Assembly (NCBI GenBank): GCA_017882335.1
Contig: JADGPR010000029.1
Span: forward strand, 1-35,428
Reading direction: 5' to 3'
Source of the DNA: Bacteroidales bacterium
GTDB lineage: Bacteria; Bacteroidota; Bacteroidia; Bacteroidales; FEN-979
Length of the DNA: 35,428 nt
The position numbers and the translations under genes are program-made. A model generated the notes under the pieces. The model did no database searches, was not told where the DNA came from, and saw only the letters and a program-made list of their open reading frames with translations. Positions 25,117 to 33,132 of this stretch are shown here, piece after piece; within the stretch, counting starts at the first letter, position 1; the number at the start of each line of letters is the position of its first letter.

Positions 25117-25689
25117 ATGATTACACTAGGATTGCTGGAAAAAAACACTTTCCTGGAGGCTGTCAACAAAAAAAGTGGCACTAATGTTCTGGAATGTTAC
25201 CAGTGTGGCAAGTGCGTTTCTACCTGCCCGGTTTCAGGTTACATGGATTTTCCCCCGAGGGAGATCATGCAAATGATAAAACTGGGGTTGAAGGAAGAAT
25301 GTTACATGGCCAATTCCATGTGGTTCTGTCTTACCTGTTCGGCATGCAGCGGTCGTTGTCCGCGTGAAATCGATGTTCCTGCCGTAATGGAAGCCATCCG
25401 TCATCTTGCCATCGAAGAAAATTACAGATCTGAAAACAAAAAGGTCAAAGATATCCGTAAGTTTCATGATATTTTCCTGGACATGATCAAACGCTATGGC
25501 CGGAATTATGAATTGCGGATGATGGCCGAATTCAACATCCGTACCCGGAACCTTTTTAAAGATATGCATCTTGCTCCCAAGGCGCTGCTGAAAGGCAAGA
25601 TTCCCATCGGCCATGAATCCACCAAAAGTGCAAAAGCCATTCAGAAGATGTACAAGCTGGCAGAAAAGCTTGAAAAAGACATGAAATAG
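25117..25689 (+). CDS. hdrC: Heterodisulfide reductase subunit C-like protein
   Basis: HdrC is the small iron-sulfur subunit that passes electrons from HdrA to HdrB. The 190-residue protein has two [4Fe-4S] motifs with full ligand sets: Cys27/30/33/37 (CYQCGKCVSTCP) and Cys71/74/77/81 (CLTCSACSGRCP), followed by REIDVPAVMEAIRHLA. No membrane helix is seen, so it is the soluble type, unlike DsrM/HdrE-linked forms. It is the first gene of the seven-gene operon and lies 39 bases before hdrB. In a bacterium the acceptor is not CoM-S-S-CoB; the true disulfide or protein acceptor is unknown. Confidence 0.93.
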   Translation: MITLGLLEKNTFLEAVNKKSGTNVLECYQCGKCVSTCPVSGYMDFPPREIMQMIKLGLKEECYMANSMWFCLTCSACSGRCPREIDVPAVMEAIRHLAIEENYRSENKKVKDIRKFHDIFLDMIKRYGRNYELRMMAEFNIRTRNLFKDMHLAPKALLKGKIPIGHESTKSAKAIQKMYKLAEKLEKDMK

Positions 25690-25728
25690 CAGACTTTTTA
25701 CCCCATCATTCTACTCAATTGAATTGAC

Positions 25729-26673
25729 ATGAACAAACTAACCTATTTCCCGGGTTGTTCGGCACACGGTACCAGCGAGGAATTTGACCATACGCTGAAA
25801 CTGGTCATGCAAACCCTGGATGTACAGATGGAAGAGATCCCCGACTGGAATTGCTGCGGGGCTACTTCCGCCCACGTTATGACAGAAAACCTGGCATTGG
25901 CGTTACCCATGCGTAACCTCGTCCTCGCTGAGCGGCTGGAAAACAAAACCATGGGTATCGCATGTGCCTCTTGTTATTCGAGGATGAAGGGCACGAAGAA
26001 ACACCTGGATGAAAACCCTGAACTGGCCAGAAGGATCAACACCACCGTGATCGATGAGGGTGAATACAAAGGAACAATCGATATAAAATCCATGCTGCAG
26101 TACTGCTATGAAGAAATTGGCCTGGAGACCATCAAAAGCAAGGTAACTAAATCCCTTTCAGGATTGAAAGTGGCATGTTATTATGGTTGCCTGCTAACAC
26201 GTCCGAAGGATATTACCCTTTTTGATTCACCGGAATACCCGATGTCGATGGACCTCCTCATGGAAGCCCTTGGCGCAAAGGCCATGGAATTCGATTTTAA
26301 GACGGAATGCTGCGGTGCATCCTTCTCCATCTCCAACACAGAGGTCGTGGAATCCCTGAGCGGAAAGATCCTGGAAGTCGCAAAGGAAAGCGGTGCCCAT
26401 CTGATCGTAGTTGCCTGCCCGCTTTGCCAGTCGAACCTCGATATGCGCCAACCCGATATTGAAAAGCACACCGGCAGGAAATTCGATCTTCCGGTGATGT
26501 ATTTCACGCAACTCATGGCGTTGGCCTTCGGATATCCCGAAAAAGAATTAAAACTTCCCAAACACATCGTCTCCGTGGAAGCGGCCTTGAAACACATAGG
26601 GGAAGCGATACCGGAACCTGAAAAAGTTAAAAAAATTAAAAAAGCTGTCGAAGCAGAAAGCGAGGTAGAATAA
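25729..26673 (+). CDS. hdrB: Heterodisulfide reductase subunit B-like protein
   Basis: HdrB is the catalytic disulfide-reducing subunit; in methanogens it holds two non-cubane [4Fe-4S] clusters. Both CCG domains are complete: Cys10, Cys42-Cys43-Gly, Cys79/Cys82; and Cys154, Cys194-Cys195-Gly, Cys230/Cys233. This argues that it is a working catalytic subunit. The 314-residue length is normal, with a Lys/Glu-rich tail. The stop overlaps the hdrA start (TAATG), implying translational coupling. Confidence 0.94.
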   Translation: MNKLTYFPGCSAHGTSEEFDHTLKLVMQTLDVQMEEIPDWNCCGATSAHVMTENLALALPMRNLVLAERLENKTMGIACASCYSRMKGTKKHLDENPELARRINTTVIDEGEYKGTIDIKSMLQYCYEEIGLETIKSKVTKSLSGLKVACYYGCLLTRPKDITLFDSPEYPMSMDLLMEALGAKAMEFDFKTECCGASFSISNTEVVESLSGKILEVAKESGAHLIVVACPLCQSNLDMRQPDIEKHTGRKFDLPVMYFTQLMALAFGYPEKELKLPKHIVSVEAALKHIGEAIPEPEKVKKIKKAVEAESEVE

Positions 26674-28646
26674 TGGCCAGAGTAGGTGTTTTCGTTTGTT
26701 TTTGCGGCGCTAACATTGCCGGCGTTATCGATGTGCCAGCGGTTGTGCAGGAAGCAAAAAAGATCAAAGAAGTAAAAATCTCGATCGAATATAAATACCT
26801 GTGCTCCGACCCCGGACAGCAAATAATCAGGGAGGCCATTGTCCAAAACCGGCTGACCTCAGTCGTCGTTGCTGCCTGTTCCCCCCGGATGCATGAAAAA
26901 ACGTTCCGCAAGGCCTTACTGGATGCCGGGATGAATCCGTATTTACTGGAGATTGCCAACATCCGTGAGCATTCTTCATGGGTACATCAGAAAGATAAAA
27001 AAGCAGCTACAGAAAAAGCATCCGACCTGATCCGGATGGCCGTTGCCAAATCCATCGCCAATGAACAACTGCACGAGATCTCTGTACCCGTTACAAAGCG
27101 GGCCCTTGTGATTGGGGGCGGTATTGCAGGCATACAGGCTGCACTCGACATTGCCGATGCAAGGATTCCGGTTACCCTGGTTGAAAAAAGTCCCTCTATC
27201 GGAGGCCGCATGGCGCAGCTCGACGAAACCTTTCCTACCCTCGACTGTTCGCAATGCATCCTTACCCCGAAAATGGTGGATGTAGCCTCGCACCCATACA
27301 TCGAATTGATCCCCTATTCGGAAGTGATCGAGCTCCAGGGCTATGTAGGTAACTATAAAGCCAAGATAAAGAAAAAAGCATCCTATGTTGATTTCAGCTC
27401 CTGCACAGGTTGCGGGGCCTGCACCCAGAAATGCCCGGTGAAGGTTCCCAACGAATTCAATATGAACATCGATAAACGAAAAGCCATTTATACACCATTT
27501 CCTCAAGCGGTTCCCAACAAACCGGTTATCGATGCCGAACATTGCACCATGCTGCTGAAAGGGAAATGCGGTATTTGTGCGAAGGTCTGTGAAAAAGGCT
27601 CCATCAACTTCAAAATGGTAGATGAGGTTATCGAAAGGGAAATCGGGGCAGTAGTTATCGCCACCGGGTATGACCTCTGGGATCCCAAACCCTATGAAGA
27701 ATACGGGGTAGGCCGGTATAAGGATATCATCACTTCACTCGAATTTGAACGGATGGTTTCCGCCAGCGGCCCGACCAATGGTGTACCGGTACGTCCTTCC
27801 GACGGGAAGGTTCCCAAGAATGTGGTCTTTATTAAATGCATCGGCTCCCGCGATGAGGCCAAGGGTATTGAGTATTGCTCCAAGATCTGTTGCATGTACA
27901 CGGCCAAGCATGCGATCCTGCTGCACCATAAAGTACCCGACAGTCATGCGTATATTTTCTATATGGATATCCGTGCTGCCGGAAAAGGGTATGAAGAGTT
28001 TGTGAAACGTGCGCAGGTGGAAACCGCAGCAACCTACCTGAGAGGAAGGGTATCCAAGATTTATAAAAAAGGTGATAAACTGATGGTCAGGGGAGAAGAT
28101 GCCCAGATCGGCCAGGTGGTCGAAGTTGAAGCCGACCTGGTGGTATTGGCAACGGCCGTGATCGCGCCGAAAGATAATCCTGCCCTGGCCCGGTTACTCG
28201 GTGTATCGTACGATAAATATGGATATATATCGGAAGCTCATCCTAAGCTAAGGCCGGTTGAAACGGCCAAAGCCGGTATCTTCCTGGCAGGATGTACACA
28301 GGCGCCCAAGGATATCCCCGATACCGTCGCACAGGCATCCGCTTGTGCCGCCAAGGTATGTGGTCTTTTTGCCGGCGATACAATGAAGAAAGACCCGATG
28401 ATCTCAACGATTAACAACGAATTCTGCAGCGGTTGCCTGAATTGTATAAAGGTCTGTCCTTACCAGGCGATTGTCACCGAAGAAATCCCGCTAGGACATG
28501 GTTCGAAAGAGATACGCACCGTAGCCAAAATCAATGAAGGCGTATGCCAGGGTTGCGGTTCCTGTGTTGCCATCTGCCGCAGCATGGCGATCAGCCTGGC
28601 TGGTTTTACCGATCCTCAAATCATTAACGAGATAGTTGCAATCTAA
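26673..28646 (+). CDS. hdrA: Heterodisulfide reductase subunit A-like flavoprotein
   Basis: HdrA is the FAD-containing hub where electrons are bifurcated between ferredoxin and HdrBC. The 657-residue protein has the N-terminal domain (GVFVCFCGANIAGVIDV), the Rossmann motif GGGIAG at residues 148-153, the CSQCILTPKM segment, two inserted ferredoxin-type sites (Cys244/247/250/254 and Cys291/299/302/306) and two C-terminal ones (Cys585/588/591/595 and Cys625/628/631/635). The length matches the single-copy methanogen type. It overlaps both neighbours by one base, so hdrB-hdrA-flxD are tightly coupled. No selenocysteine is apparent. Confidence 0.96.
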   Translation: MARVGVFVCFCGANIAGVIDVPAVVQEAKKIKEVKISIEYKYLCSDPGQQIIREAIVQNRLTSVVVAACSPRMHEKTFRKALLDAGMNPYLLEIANIREHSSWVHQKDKKAATEKASDLIRMAVAKSIANEQLHEISVPVTKRALVIGGGIAGIQAALDIADARIPVTLVEKSPSIGGRMAQLDETFPTLDCSQCILTPKMVDVASHPYIELIPYSEVIELQGYVGNYKAKIKKKASYVDFSSCTGCGACTQKCPVKVPNEFNMNIDKRKAIYTPFPQAVPNKPVIDAEHCTMLLKGKCGICAKVCEKGSINFKMVDEVIEREIGAVVIATGYDLWDPKPYEEYGVGRYKDIITSLEFERMVSASGPTNGVPVRPSDGKVPKNVVFIKCIGSRDEAKGIEYCSKICCMYTAKHAILLHHKVPDSHAYIFYMDIRAAGKGYEEFVKRAQVETAATYLRGRVSKIYKKGDKLMVRGEDAQIGQVVEVEADLVVLATAVIAPKDNPALARLLGVSYDKYGYISEAHPKLRPVETAKAGIFLAGCTQAPKDIPDTVAQASACAAKVCGLFAGDTMKKDPMISTINNEFCSGCLNCIKVCPYQAIVTEEIPLGHGSKEIRTVAKINEGVCQGCGSCVAICRSMAISLAGFTDPQIINEIVAI

Positions 28647-29134
28647 TGGAAACTGAAGTAAAAGAAACTCAAGGAAAAATTTTCAGCGCCGAAAATCCGG
28701 GTATAACTGCGCCAACTGATTGGCAGCCGGTGATCATGGGGATCCTGTGCAACTGGTGTTCTTATGCCGGTTCAGACCTCACCGGGACATCGCGTATCCA
28801 GTATCCGCCCAACATCCGGATCATTCGCGTACCCTGCTCCTCAAGGGTTGACCCCTGGTTTATCATAAAATCATTGCAGACCACTGCCGACGGAGTGCTG
28901 ATCTCGGGATGCCATCCCGGCGATTGTCACTACATTTCGGGTAATTATTATGCCCGCCGGAGGTTTCTCGTGACGAAGAAGCTGCTGAATTTCATCGGAT
29001 ACCACGAAAACCGCATTCAGTTCTCATGGGTATCGGCTGCCGAAGGACCAAAGTTTGCCAAAGTGGTAGCAAAAGTAACCGAAGACATCAAGAAGCTAGG
29101 ACCTCTTCACAGATATAAAAAGGAAAATTTTTAA
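28646..29134 (+). CDS. flxD: MvhD/FlxD-type [2Fe-2S] electron-transfer subunit
   Basis: This 162-residue protein belongs to the MvhD family, which bridges an electron-input module to HdrA. All five characteristic cysteines are visible: Cys35, Cys38, Cys64, Cys89 and Cys94, in GILCNWCSYAG, RVPCSSRVD and ISGCHPGDCHY. In hydrogenotrophic methanogens the partner is the NiFe hydrogenase MvhAG; no hydrogenase large subunit is present here, and the following genes are FlxC, FlxB and FlxA, so NADH is the likely donor. It starts on the last base of the hdrA stop and ends two bases before flxC. Confidence 0.93.
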   Translation: METEVKETQGKIFSAENPGITAPTDWQPVIMGILCNWCSYAGSDLTGTSRIQYPPNIRIIRVPCSSRVDPWFIIKSLQTTADGVLISGCHPGDCHYISGNYYARRRFLVTKKLLNFIGYHENRIQFSWVSAAEGPKFAKVVAKVTEDIKKLGPLHRYKKENF

Positions 29135-29136
29135 GG

Positions 29137-29988
29137 ATGGACTATTCAAAAAAAATCCAGGAAATTGCATCGAAGTTGTTTGCCGACAATAAAATCAATT
29201 ATTTCGTCGGGTATAAACAGAATTCGTTCGATGACAGCCAGGTTCCTTTCCTGATCACAGATCCGGCAGAAATCCCAAAACTGGTATTTACCGACAGGTC
29301 GGTATTCAACCTGGCCAACTACCTGAAACCGGATCATACCAAACGGAAACGGGTCGGACTGGTAGTAAAAGGATGCGACAGCCGGGCGCTGAACCTGATG
29401 CTTACTGAAAGCCAGGTGAAACGTGAAAATATTTACATCATAGGAATCTGTTGCGAGGGTGTGTTGAACGAGAAAGGAGAGAAGGCGCAGAATTGTGTTG
29501 AATGCGTGATGCCCGATCCGGTGGTATACGATGAGATGATCGGAAGCCCAACCGGCAAAAGGGAGTACACGATCAATGCCGACATCAGAGAACTTGCAAC
29601 AAAAGCCCTGGAAGAGCGGGCCGATTATTTTGAATCGATCTTTGAGAACTGCATTCGTTGCAATGCCTGCCGCCATTCCTGTCCGCTGTGCTATTGTGCC
29701 AAATGCTGCATCGACCAGGAAACATCAACCCTTTACCATGGGGCCAATACTTCTTCAGGCGCCATGCATGCGTTGATGACATGGTCGTTGCACCTGGCGG
29801 GGCGTTGCGTGGATTGCCGCAACTGTGAAAAGGCCTGTCCAAGCCACCTACCCCTTCATCTGTTGCACAAGCAGAATGAGAGTGTGATCTATGAAAACTT
29901 CCAGCAGCACCTGGCGGGAATGGAAAAAGACGACCGGGGCGCTTTCTACAAGTATAGTTTGAGTGATCCTGATGATTTTATCTTATAA
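29137..29988 (+). CDS. flxC: 4Fe-4S dicluster protein, FlxC-like
   Basis: This 283-residue protein has an N-terminal domain without metal motifs (VVKGCDSRALNLMLTE, IGICCEGVL and NCVECVMPDP carry further cysteines) and a C-terminal ferredoxin region. The first motif is Cys172/175/178/182 followed by extra cysteines at 185, 187, 190 and 191 (CPLCYCAKCC); the second is Cys224/227/230/234. In FlxABCD-HdrABC systems FlxC moves electrons between the flavin subunit and FlxD/HdrA. It resembles FrhB/AsrA-related proteins. The gene-order argument (between flxD and flxB) supports the C label; the B and C names could be swapped without sequence comparison. Confidence 0.8.
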   Translation: MDYSKKIQEIASKLFADNKINYFVGYKQNSFDDSQVPFLITDPAEIPKLVFTDRSVFNLANYLKPDHTKRKRVGLVVKGCDSRALNLMLTESQVKRENIYIIGICCEGVLNEKGEKAQNCVECVMPDPVVYDEMIGSPTGKREYTINADIRELATKALEERADYFESIFENCIRCNACRHSCPLCYCAKCCIDQETSTLYHGANTSSGAMHALMTWSLHLAGRCVDCRNCEKACPSHLPLHLLHKQNESVIYENFQQHLAGMEKDDRGAFYKYSLSDPDDFIL

Positions 29989-30000
29989 TCCAAAAAGACG

Positions 30001-31044
30001 ATGAACGTTTTTCTAGTTGAAACAGATAAAACCGGACTGCAAAAGTTCTATGAGGAAATCATAGGGAAGTTTGAAACCTATGCTCCGGTGGAGAAATTTG
30101 GAAAGTACGATTACAAAAGGATATCGAAACTCGATGAATGTGATCCGGATTCTCCCATCGAAACGACCATGAGCATAAAACCACTGTTCTTCCCCAAGAC
30201 GGCCAAGGTCATGAAGTTTAAGGAAGACAATACCGGCACCACCATATCTGAAACCGATGAAGATTCCCTTACCGGAAAGCGTATCATACTCGGTGTGAAA
30301 CATTGCGATGCCCGTGGTTTACAGGTGCTTGACCAGGTTTACAATTGGGATTATATCGATACTGATTACCAGAAAAGAAGGGGAAACACCGTGATCATTT
30401 CCACACGTTGCGATAAAGCCGGTACCCAGTGTTTTTGCACATCTCTGGATTATGATGTGGAAAAGTCCGATGCGCATGACATACGCATTGTGAATGGACT
30501 GGACGGAAAAATCTATATCCAGGCAGTCACACAGAAAGGGGAAGGATTTGTCAAAGAAAATATTAGTCAGCAGTCGGCAGTCGGCAGTCAGCAATCTTTA
30601 GAAGAGATTAAAAAGCATTACAAGTCATTCGAAGCATCGTTCCGACTGAAAATGGATTATAAAGAGGTTAATGAAAAGTTGCAAAAGCTGTTCGATTCCC
30701 CTGAATTTGAAACCGTTTCCTCAAACTGCATCGGTTGCAACACCTGTGCTTTCATTTGCCCCACCTGTCATTGTTTCAAGATCACAGATGAAAAGATCAA
30801 GGATACAGGAGTTCGATATAAGAGTTACGATTCGTGCAACAACGGATATTTCACGCTGATGGCTGGAGGACACAACCCGCGCCCGGTAAAATACCGCAGG
30901 TGGCGGCAACGTGCCCTGCATAAATTTGTTTATTACAAGGAAAGGTTCGGTATGAACCTGTGTGTGGGATGCGGCCATTGTGCCATTTCCTGCCCGGTGA
31001 ATATCAGCATTTTTGATGTGGTTAATCAAGTAGCAAAAGTATAA
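30001..31044 (+). CDS. flxB: 4Fe-4S dicluster protein, FlxB-like (AsrA/HydB family)
   Basis: The 347-residue protein resembles sulfhydrogenase beta subunits and anaerobic sulfite reductase A. It has GVKHCDARGLQVLDQV in the N-terminal domain, then ferredoxin motifs Cys243/246/249/253 with extra Cys256 and Cys258 (CPTCHC), and Cys321/324/327/331 (CVGCGHCAISCP). It should link FlxA flavin to the iron-sulfur chain. Residues 189-198 (SQQSAVGSQQ) are encoded by four 7-bp repeats, an in-frame insertion in the linker before the ferredoxin region. It starts 12 bases after flxC and is followed by a hairpin before flxA. Confidence 0.82.
   Translation: MNVFLVETDKTGLQKFYEEIIGKFETYAPVEKFGKYDYKRISKLDECDPDSPIETTMSIKPLFFPKTAKVMKFKEDNTGTTISETDEDSLTGKRIILGVKHCDARGLQVLDQVYNWDYIDTDYQKRRGNTVIISTRCDKAGTQCFCTSLDYDVEKSDAHDIRIVNGLDGKIYIQAVTQKGEGFVKENISQQSAVGSQQSLEEIKKHYKSFEASFRLKMDYKEVNEKLQKLFDSPEFETVSSNCIGCNTCAFICPTCHCFKITDEKIKDTGVRYKSYDSCNNGYFTLMAGGHNPRPVKYRRWRQRALHKFVYYKERFGMNLCVGCGHCAISCPVNISIFDVVNQVAKV
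30565..30592. repeat. Heptad mini-array inside flxB (unit AGTCGGC)
   Basis: AGTCAGC, AGTCGGC, AGTCGGC, AGTCAGC follow with an exact 7-base period, beginning on a codon boundary and encoding Ser/Gln-rich residues 189-198. Similar arrays elsewhere in the window are intergenic. Confidence 0.92.
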
Positions 31045-31050
31045 TGCGCC

Positions 31051-31069
31051 ACCCCTTCAGGAGAGGGGT
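31051..31069. repeat. Hairpin between flxB and flxA
   Basis: ACCCCT at 31051-31056 pairs perfectly with AGGGGT at 31064-31069 around the loop TCAGGAG. A short purine stretch rather than a T-run follows, so it is not a terminator; an mRNA-processing or dispersed palindromic element is possible. Confidence 0.6.
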
Positions 31070-31084
31070 TAAAAAAGACAGAAA

Positions 31085-31918
31085 ATGGAACAATTACTGG
31101 TCCCTGTGATGTGTAAGGTTGATAAGATCATCGATGAAACACCTGATATCAGAACCTATCGGTTAAAAATGAATGATCCGGCCAAAATGGAATCCTTTGG
31201 CTGGATGCCGGGGCAATTTGTGGAGTTTTCACTGCTCGGTCACGGAGAATGTACCTTTTGCATTTCATCTTCTTCCACGCGGCAAGGATATTTTGATTGC
31301 TCTATCAAGCGGGCAGGGATTGTGACGGCAGATATCCACAGCCAACTTGAAGAAGGGATGGATGTAGGAATTCGCGGCCCTTATGGAAACTGGTTCCCCG
31401 TCGATGATATCAAGGGAAAAAACCTTCTTTTCGTAGGTGGAGGTATCGGCCTGGCGCCGCTTCGTTCACTGATCCAGTATTGTATCGACAACCGGAGCGA
31501 TTATAAGGATTTTACGATCCTTTACGGTGCCCGCACCTCTTCCGATATGTGTTACAAGGAAGAAATAGAAGAATGGAAAAAGAACCCTTCACTGAAAGTC
31601 ATTCTTACCATTGATAAGCCGGAAGAAACCTGGAAGGAGAATGTAGGTGTTGTACCGAAGATACTGGAAGAAGTGGTAAAGCCCGGCACCGAAAACACAA
31701 AGGTGATCACCTGCGGACCACCCATCATGATTAAATACACCTTAGTGTCGCTCGACAAGCTCGGATTCGCCCCGAAGGATGTTATCACCACCCTTGAGAT
31801 GAAAATGCAGTGCGGGCTCGGAAAATGCGGCCGGTGCAATATCGGCAGTACATATGTGTGTAAGGATGGGCCGGTGTTCACTTACGAACAACTCAAATCT
31901 CTCCCTGACGAGTTTTGA
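31085..31918 (+). CDS. flxA: FAD/NAD(P)-binding oxidoreductase, FlxA-like
   Basis: FlxA is the NADH-oxidising subunit. The 277-residue protein has a ferredoxin-reductase fold: the FAD-domain motif PGQFVEFSLLGHGECTFCIS, the NAD-domain glycine motif FVGGGIGLAPLRSL (residues 116-127), the CGPPIMIKYT segment, and a PyrK-type [2Fe-2S] site Cys243/248/251/259 (CGLGKCGRCNIGSTYVC). Such proteins occur in sulfhydrogenases, PyrK and FlxA; no hydrogenase or pyrD is present and the hdr context selects FlxA. It is the last gene of the operon; a heptad-based inverted repeat follows. Confidence 0.9.
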   Translation: MEQLLVPVMCKVDKIIDETPDIRTYRLKMNDPAKMESFGWMPGQFVEFSLLGHGECTFCISSSSTRQGYFDCSIKRAGIVTADIHSQLEEGMDVGIRGPYGNWFPVDDIKGKNLLFVGGGIGLAPLRSLIQYCIDNRSDYKDFTILYGARTSSDMCYKEEIEEWKKNPSLKVILTIDKPEETWKENVGVVPKILEEVVKPGTENTKVITCGPPIMIKYTLVSLDKLGFAPKDVITTLEMKMQCGLGKCGRCNIGSTYVCKDGPVFTYEQLKSLPDEF

Positions 31919-31920
31919 TT

Positions 31921-32020
31921 CAGTTAACAGATAACAGGTTCCAGTTAAAAACTAACAGTAAACAACTAACAGTTTGGTCATCCTTACTGTTAATTGTTAG
32001 TTGTTAACTGTTAACTGATT
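31921..32020. repeat. Large heptad array forming an imperfect inverted repeat after flxA
   Basis: CAGTTAA-type heptads run from 31921 to 31976, and reverse-complement-type heptads (ACTGTTA, ATTGTTA, GTTGTTA, ACTGTTA, ACTGATT) run from 31986 to 32020. The 32-base arms 31942-31973 and 31986-32017 match at 25 of 32 positions, with a 12-base spacer. No T-tract follows, but the transcript could fold into a long hairpin at the operon end. Confidence 0.85.
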
Positions 32021-32053
32021 TATTCCTAAATTTATGCTTCAAAATTTATTCCT

Positions 32054-32644
32054 ATGAAGAACATCTGCTTACTTTTTCTATTGTTATCAATTGTCATTCA
32101 GACTGTGTCGGGTCAGGACAACCCCCAACGTGCTATTAATGATACAACCACTTTTGCGAAACATCCCGTAGAAGCAGAACGTCGCTGGGGAGATGGAGGA
32201 GTAGGAATAGGGCTTGATTACGGTGGTCTTATTGGTGTAAAAGCCACTTTTTACCCGGTTTCTTATATGGGGATCTTTGCTGCAGGTGGGTGGGAAATAA
32301 TAGATATCGGATGGAATGTTGGCTGTCTGGCGCGTCTCCTGCCAGCTGATGGAAAGCATGGAGCAAGACCGTACCTGAAGGTTATGTATGGGGTAAATGG
32401 CGTTACCAAGGTAACCGGGAAAAGCGGTTATGATAAAATGTTCTATGGGGTTACTGTGGGTATTGGATTAGAAGCCAGGTTTGGCAGAACGAAGAAAAGC
32501 GGCCTGAACCTTGATCTGAATGTTCCATTCCGTTCACCTCAATATTTTGATATGGTTGACCGTATGAAAAGGGATCCGCAACTTACCATGAAGAATTCTA
32601 CAATCCCTATCGCCATTTCATTTGGTTATAATGTCGAATTTTAG
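32054..32644 (+). CDS. Predicted exported beta-rich outer-membrane-type protein
   Basis: The 196-residue protein has a signal peptide (hydrophobic to about residue 20, cleavage after SG before QDNPQ). The mature part alternates polar and hydrophobic residues with many glycines and aromatic residues, and it ends with IPIAISFGYNVEF, a terminal phenylalanine as in outer-membrane beta-barrels. Eight or so possible strands suggest a small barrel, but no family is recognised. It stands alone after the hdr-flx operon; no exact TAnnTTTG box was found. Confidence 0.65.
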   Translation: MKNICLLFLLLSIVIQTVSGQDNPQRAINDTTTFAKHPVEAERRWGDGGVGIGLDYGGLIGVKATFYPVSYMGIFAAGGWEIIDIGWNVGCLARLLPADGKHGARPYLKVMYGVNGVTKVTGKSGYDKMFYGVTVGIGLEARFGRTKKSGLNLDLNVPFRSPQYFDMVDRMKRDPQLTMKNSTIPIAISFGYNVEF

Positions 32645-32808
32645 GATTTCCTAATTATCTGATAAAATAATACGGGTGGCACCGAAGAGGCACAGAGAAC
32701 CACAGAGTATCACACTCAAATCAAACACGAATTCAATTCAATCCTTAATACACCGGACAGAACAGCCAAGTATTTTTTTATTATACCGATGCTGAATGAG
32801 AATGCAAA
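32645..32808. other. Intergenic stretch with CACAGAG repeats
   Basis: The stretch contains GGCACAGAG-AACCACAGAG-TATCACAC (about 32689-32716), a decayed array with a period of about 10 bases. I see no gene or promoter box. It precedes the transposase remnant. Confidence 0.4.
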
Positions 32809-32856
32809 ATGATTAACAATTACCTGTGCATAAACAATTTGGTTTTGAGTCCATTT

Positions 32857-33045
32857 ATGTCAGAATTGGATATTTCTTTACAACTGATATCAGGCTTTTT
32901 ATCATCGGATGAAATTAAAACTTTAAAATCGCTGCACCGATCTTCGAATCGGAAACAGGCGGACAAGATCAACGCTATTTTATTGCTTGACCAGGGATAC
33001 GAATACTCCGAGATCACCAAGATCCTTTTAATTGCGGGATCGTAA
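32857..33045 (+). pseudogene. N-terminal fragment of an IS630-type transposase
   Basis: The 62 residues from the ATG at 32857 match the N-terminal helix-turn-helix region of IS630-family transposases: LSSDEIKTLKSLHRSSNRKQ followed by ADKINAILLLDQGYEYSEI. The frame ends a few residues later and no DDE catalytic domain follows, so it is a truncated remnant, unable to transpose. No flanking inverted repeats were found. An earlier ATG at 32809 adds 16 unrelated residues. Confidence 0.75.
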
Positions 33046-33132
33046 CACGTTATGGTTGCATCATTCTGTAATCCGTCACGCGAAAAAATATAGTACCTTG
33101 CAATTCATTTTCTGAAAGAAAAATCAACAACT

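Noticed and set aside
25117-29134. Methanogen-type heterodisulfide reductase linked to a hydrogenase
   Set aside because: No MvhA or MvhG hydrogenase subunit, F420 gene or methanogenesis gene is present, and every other gene is Bacteroidota-like.
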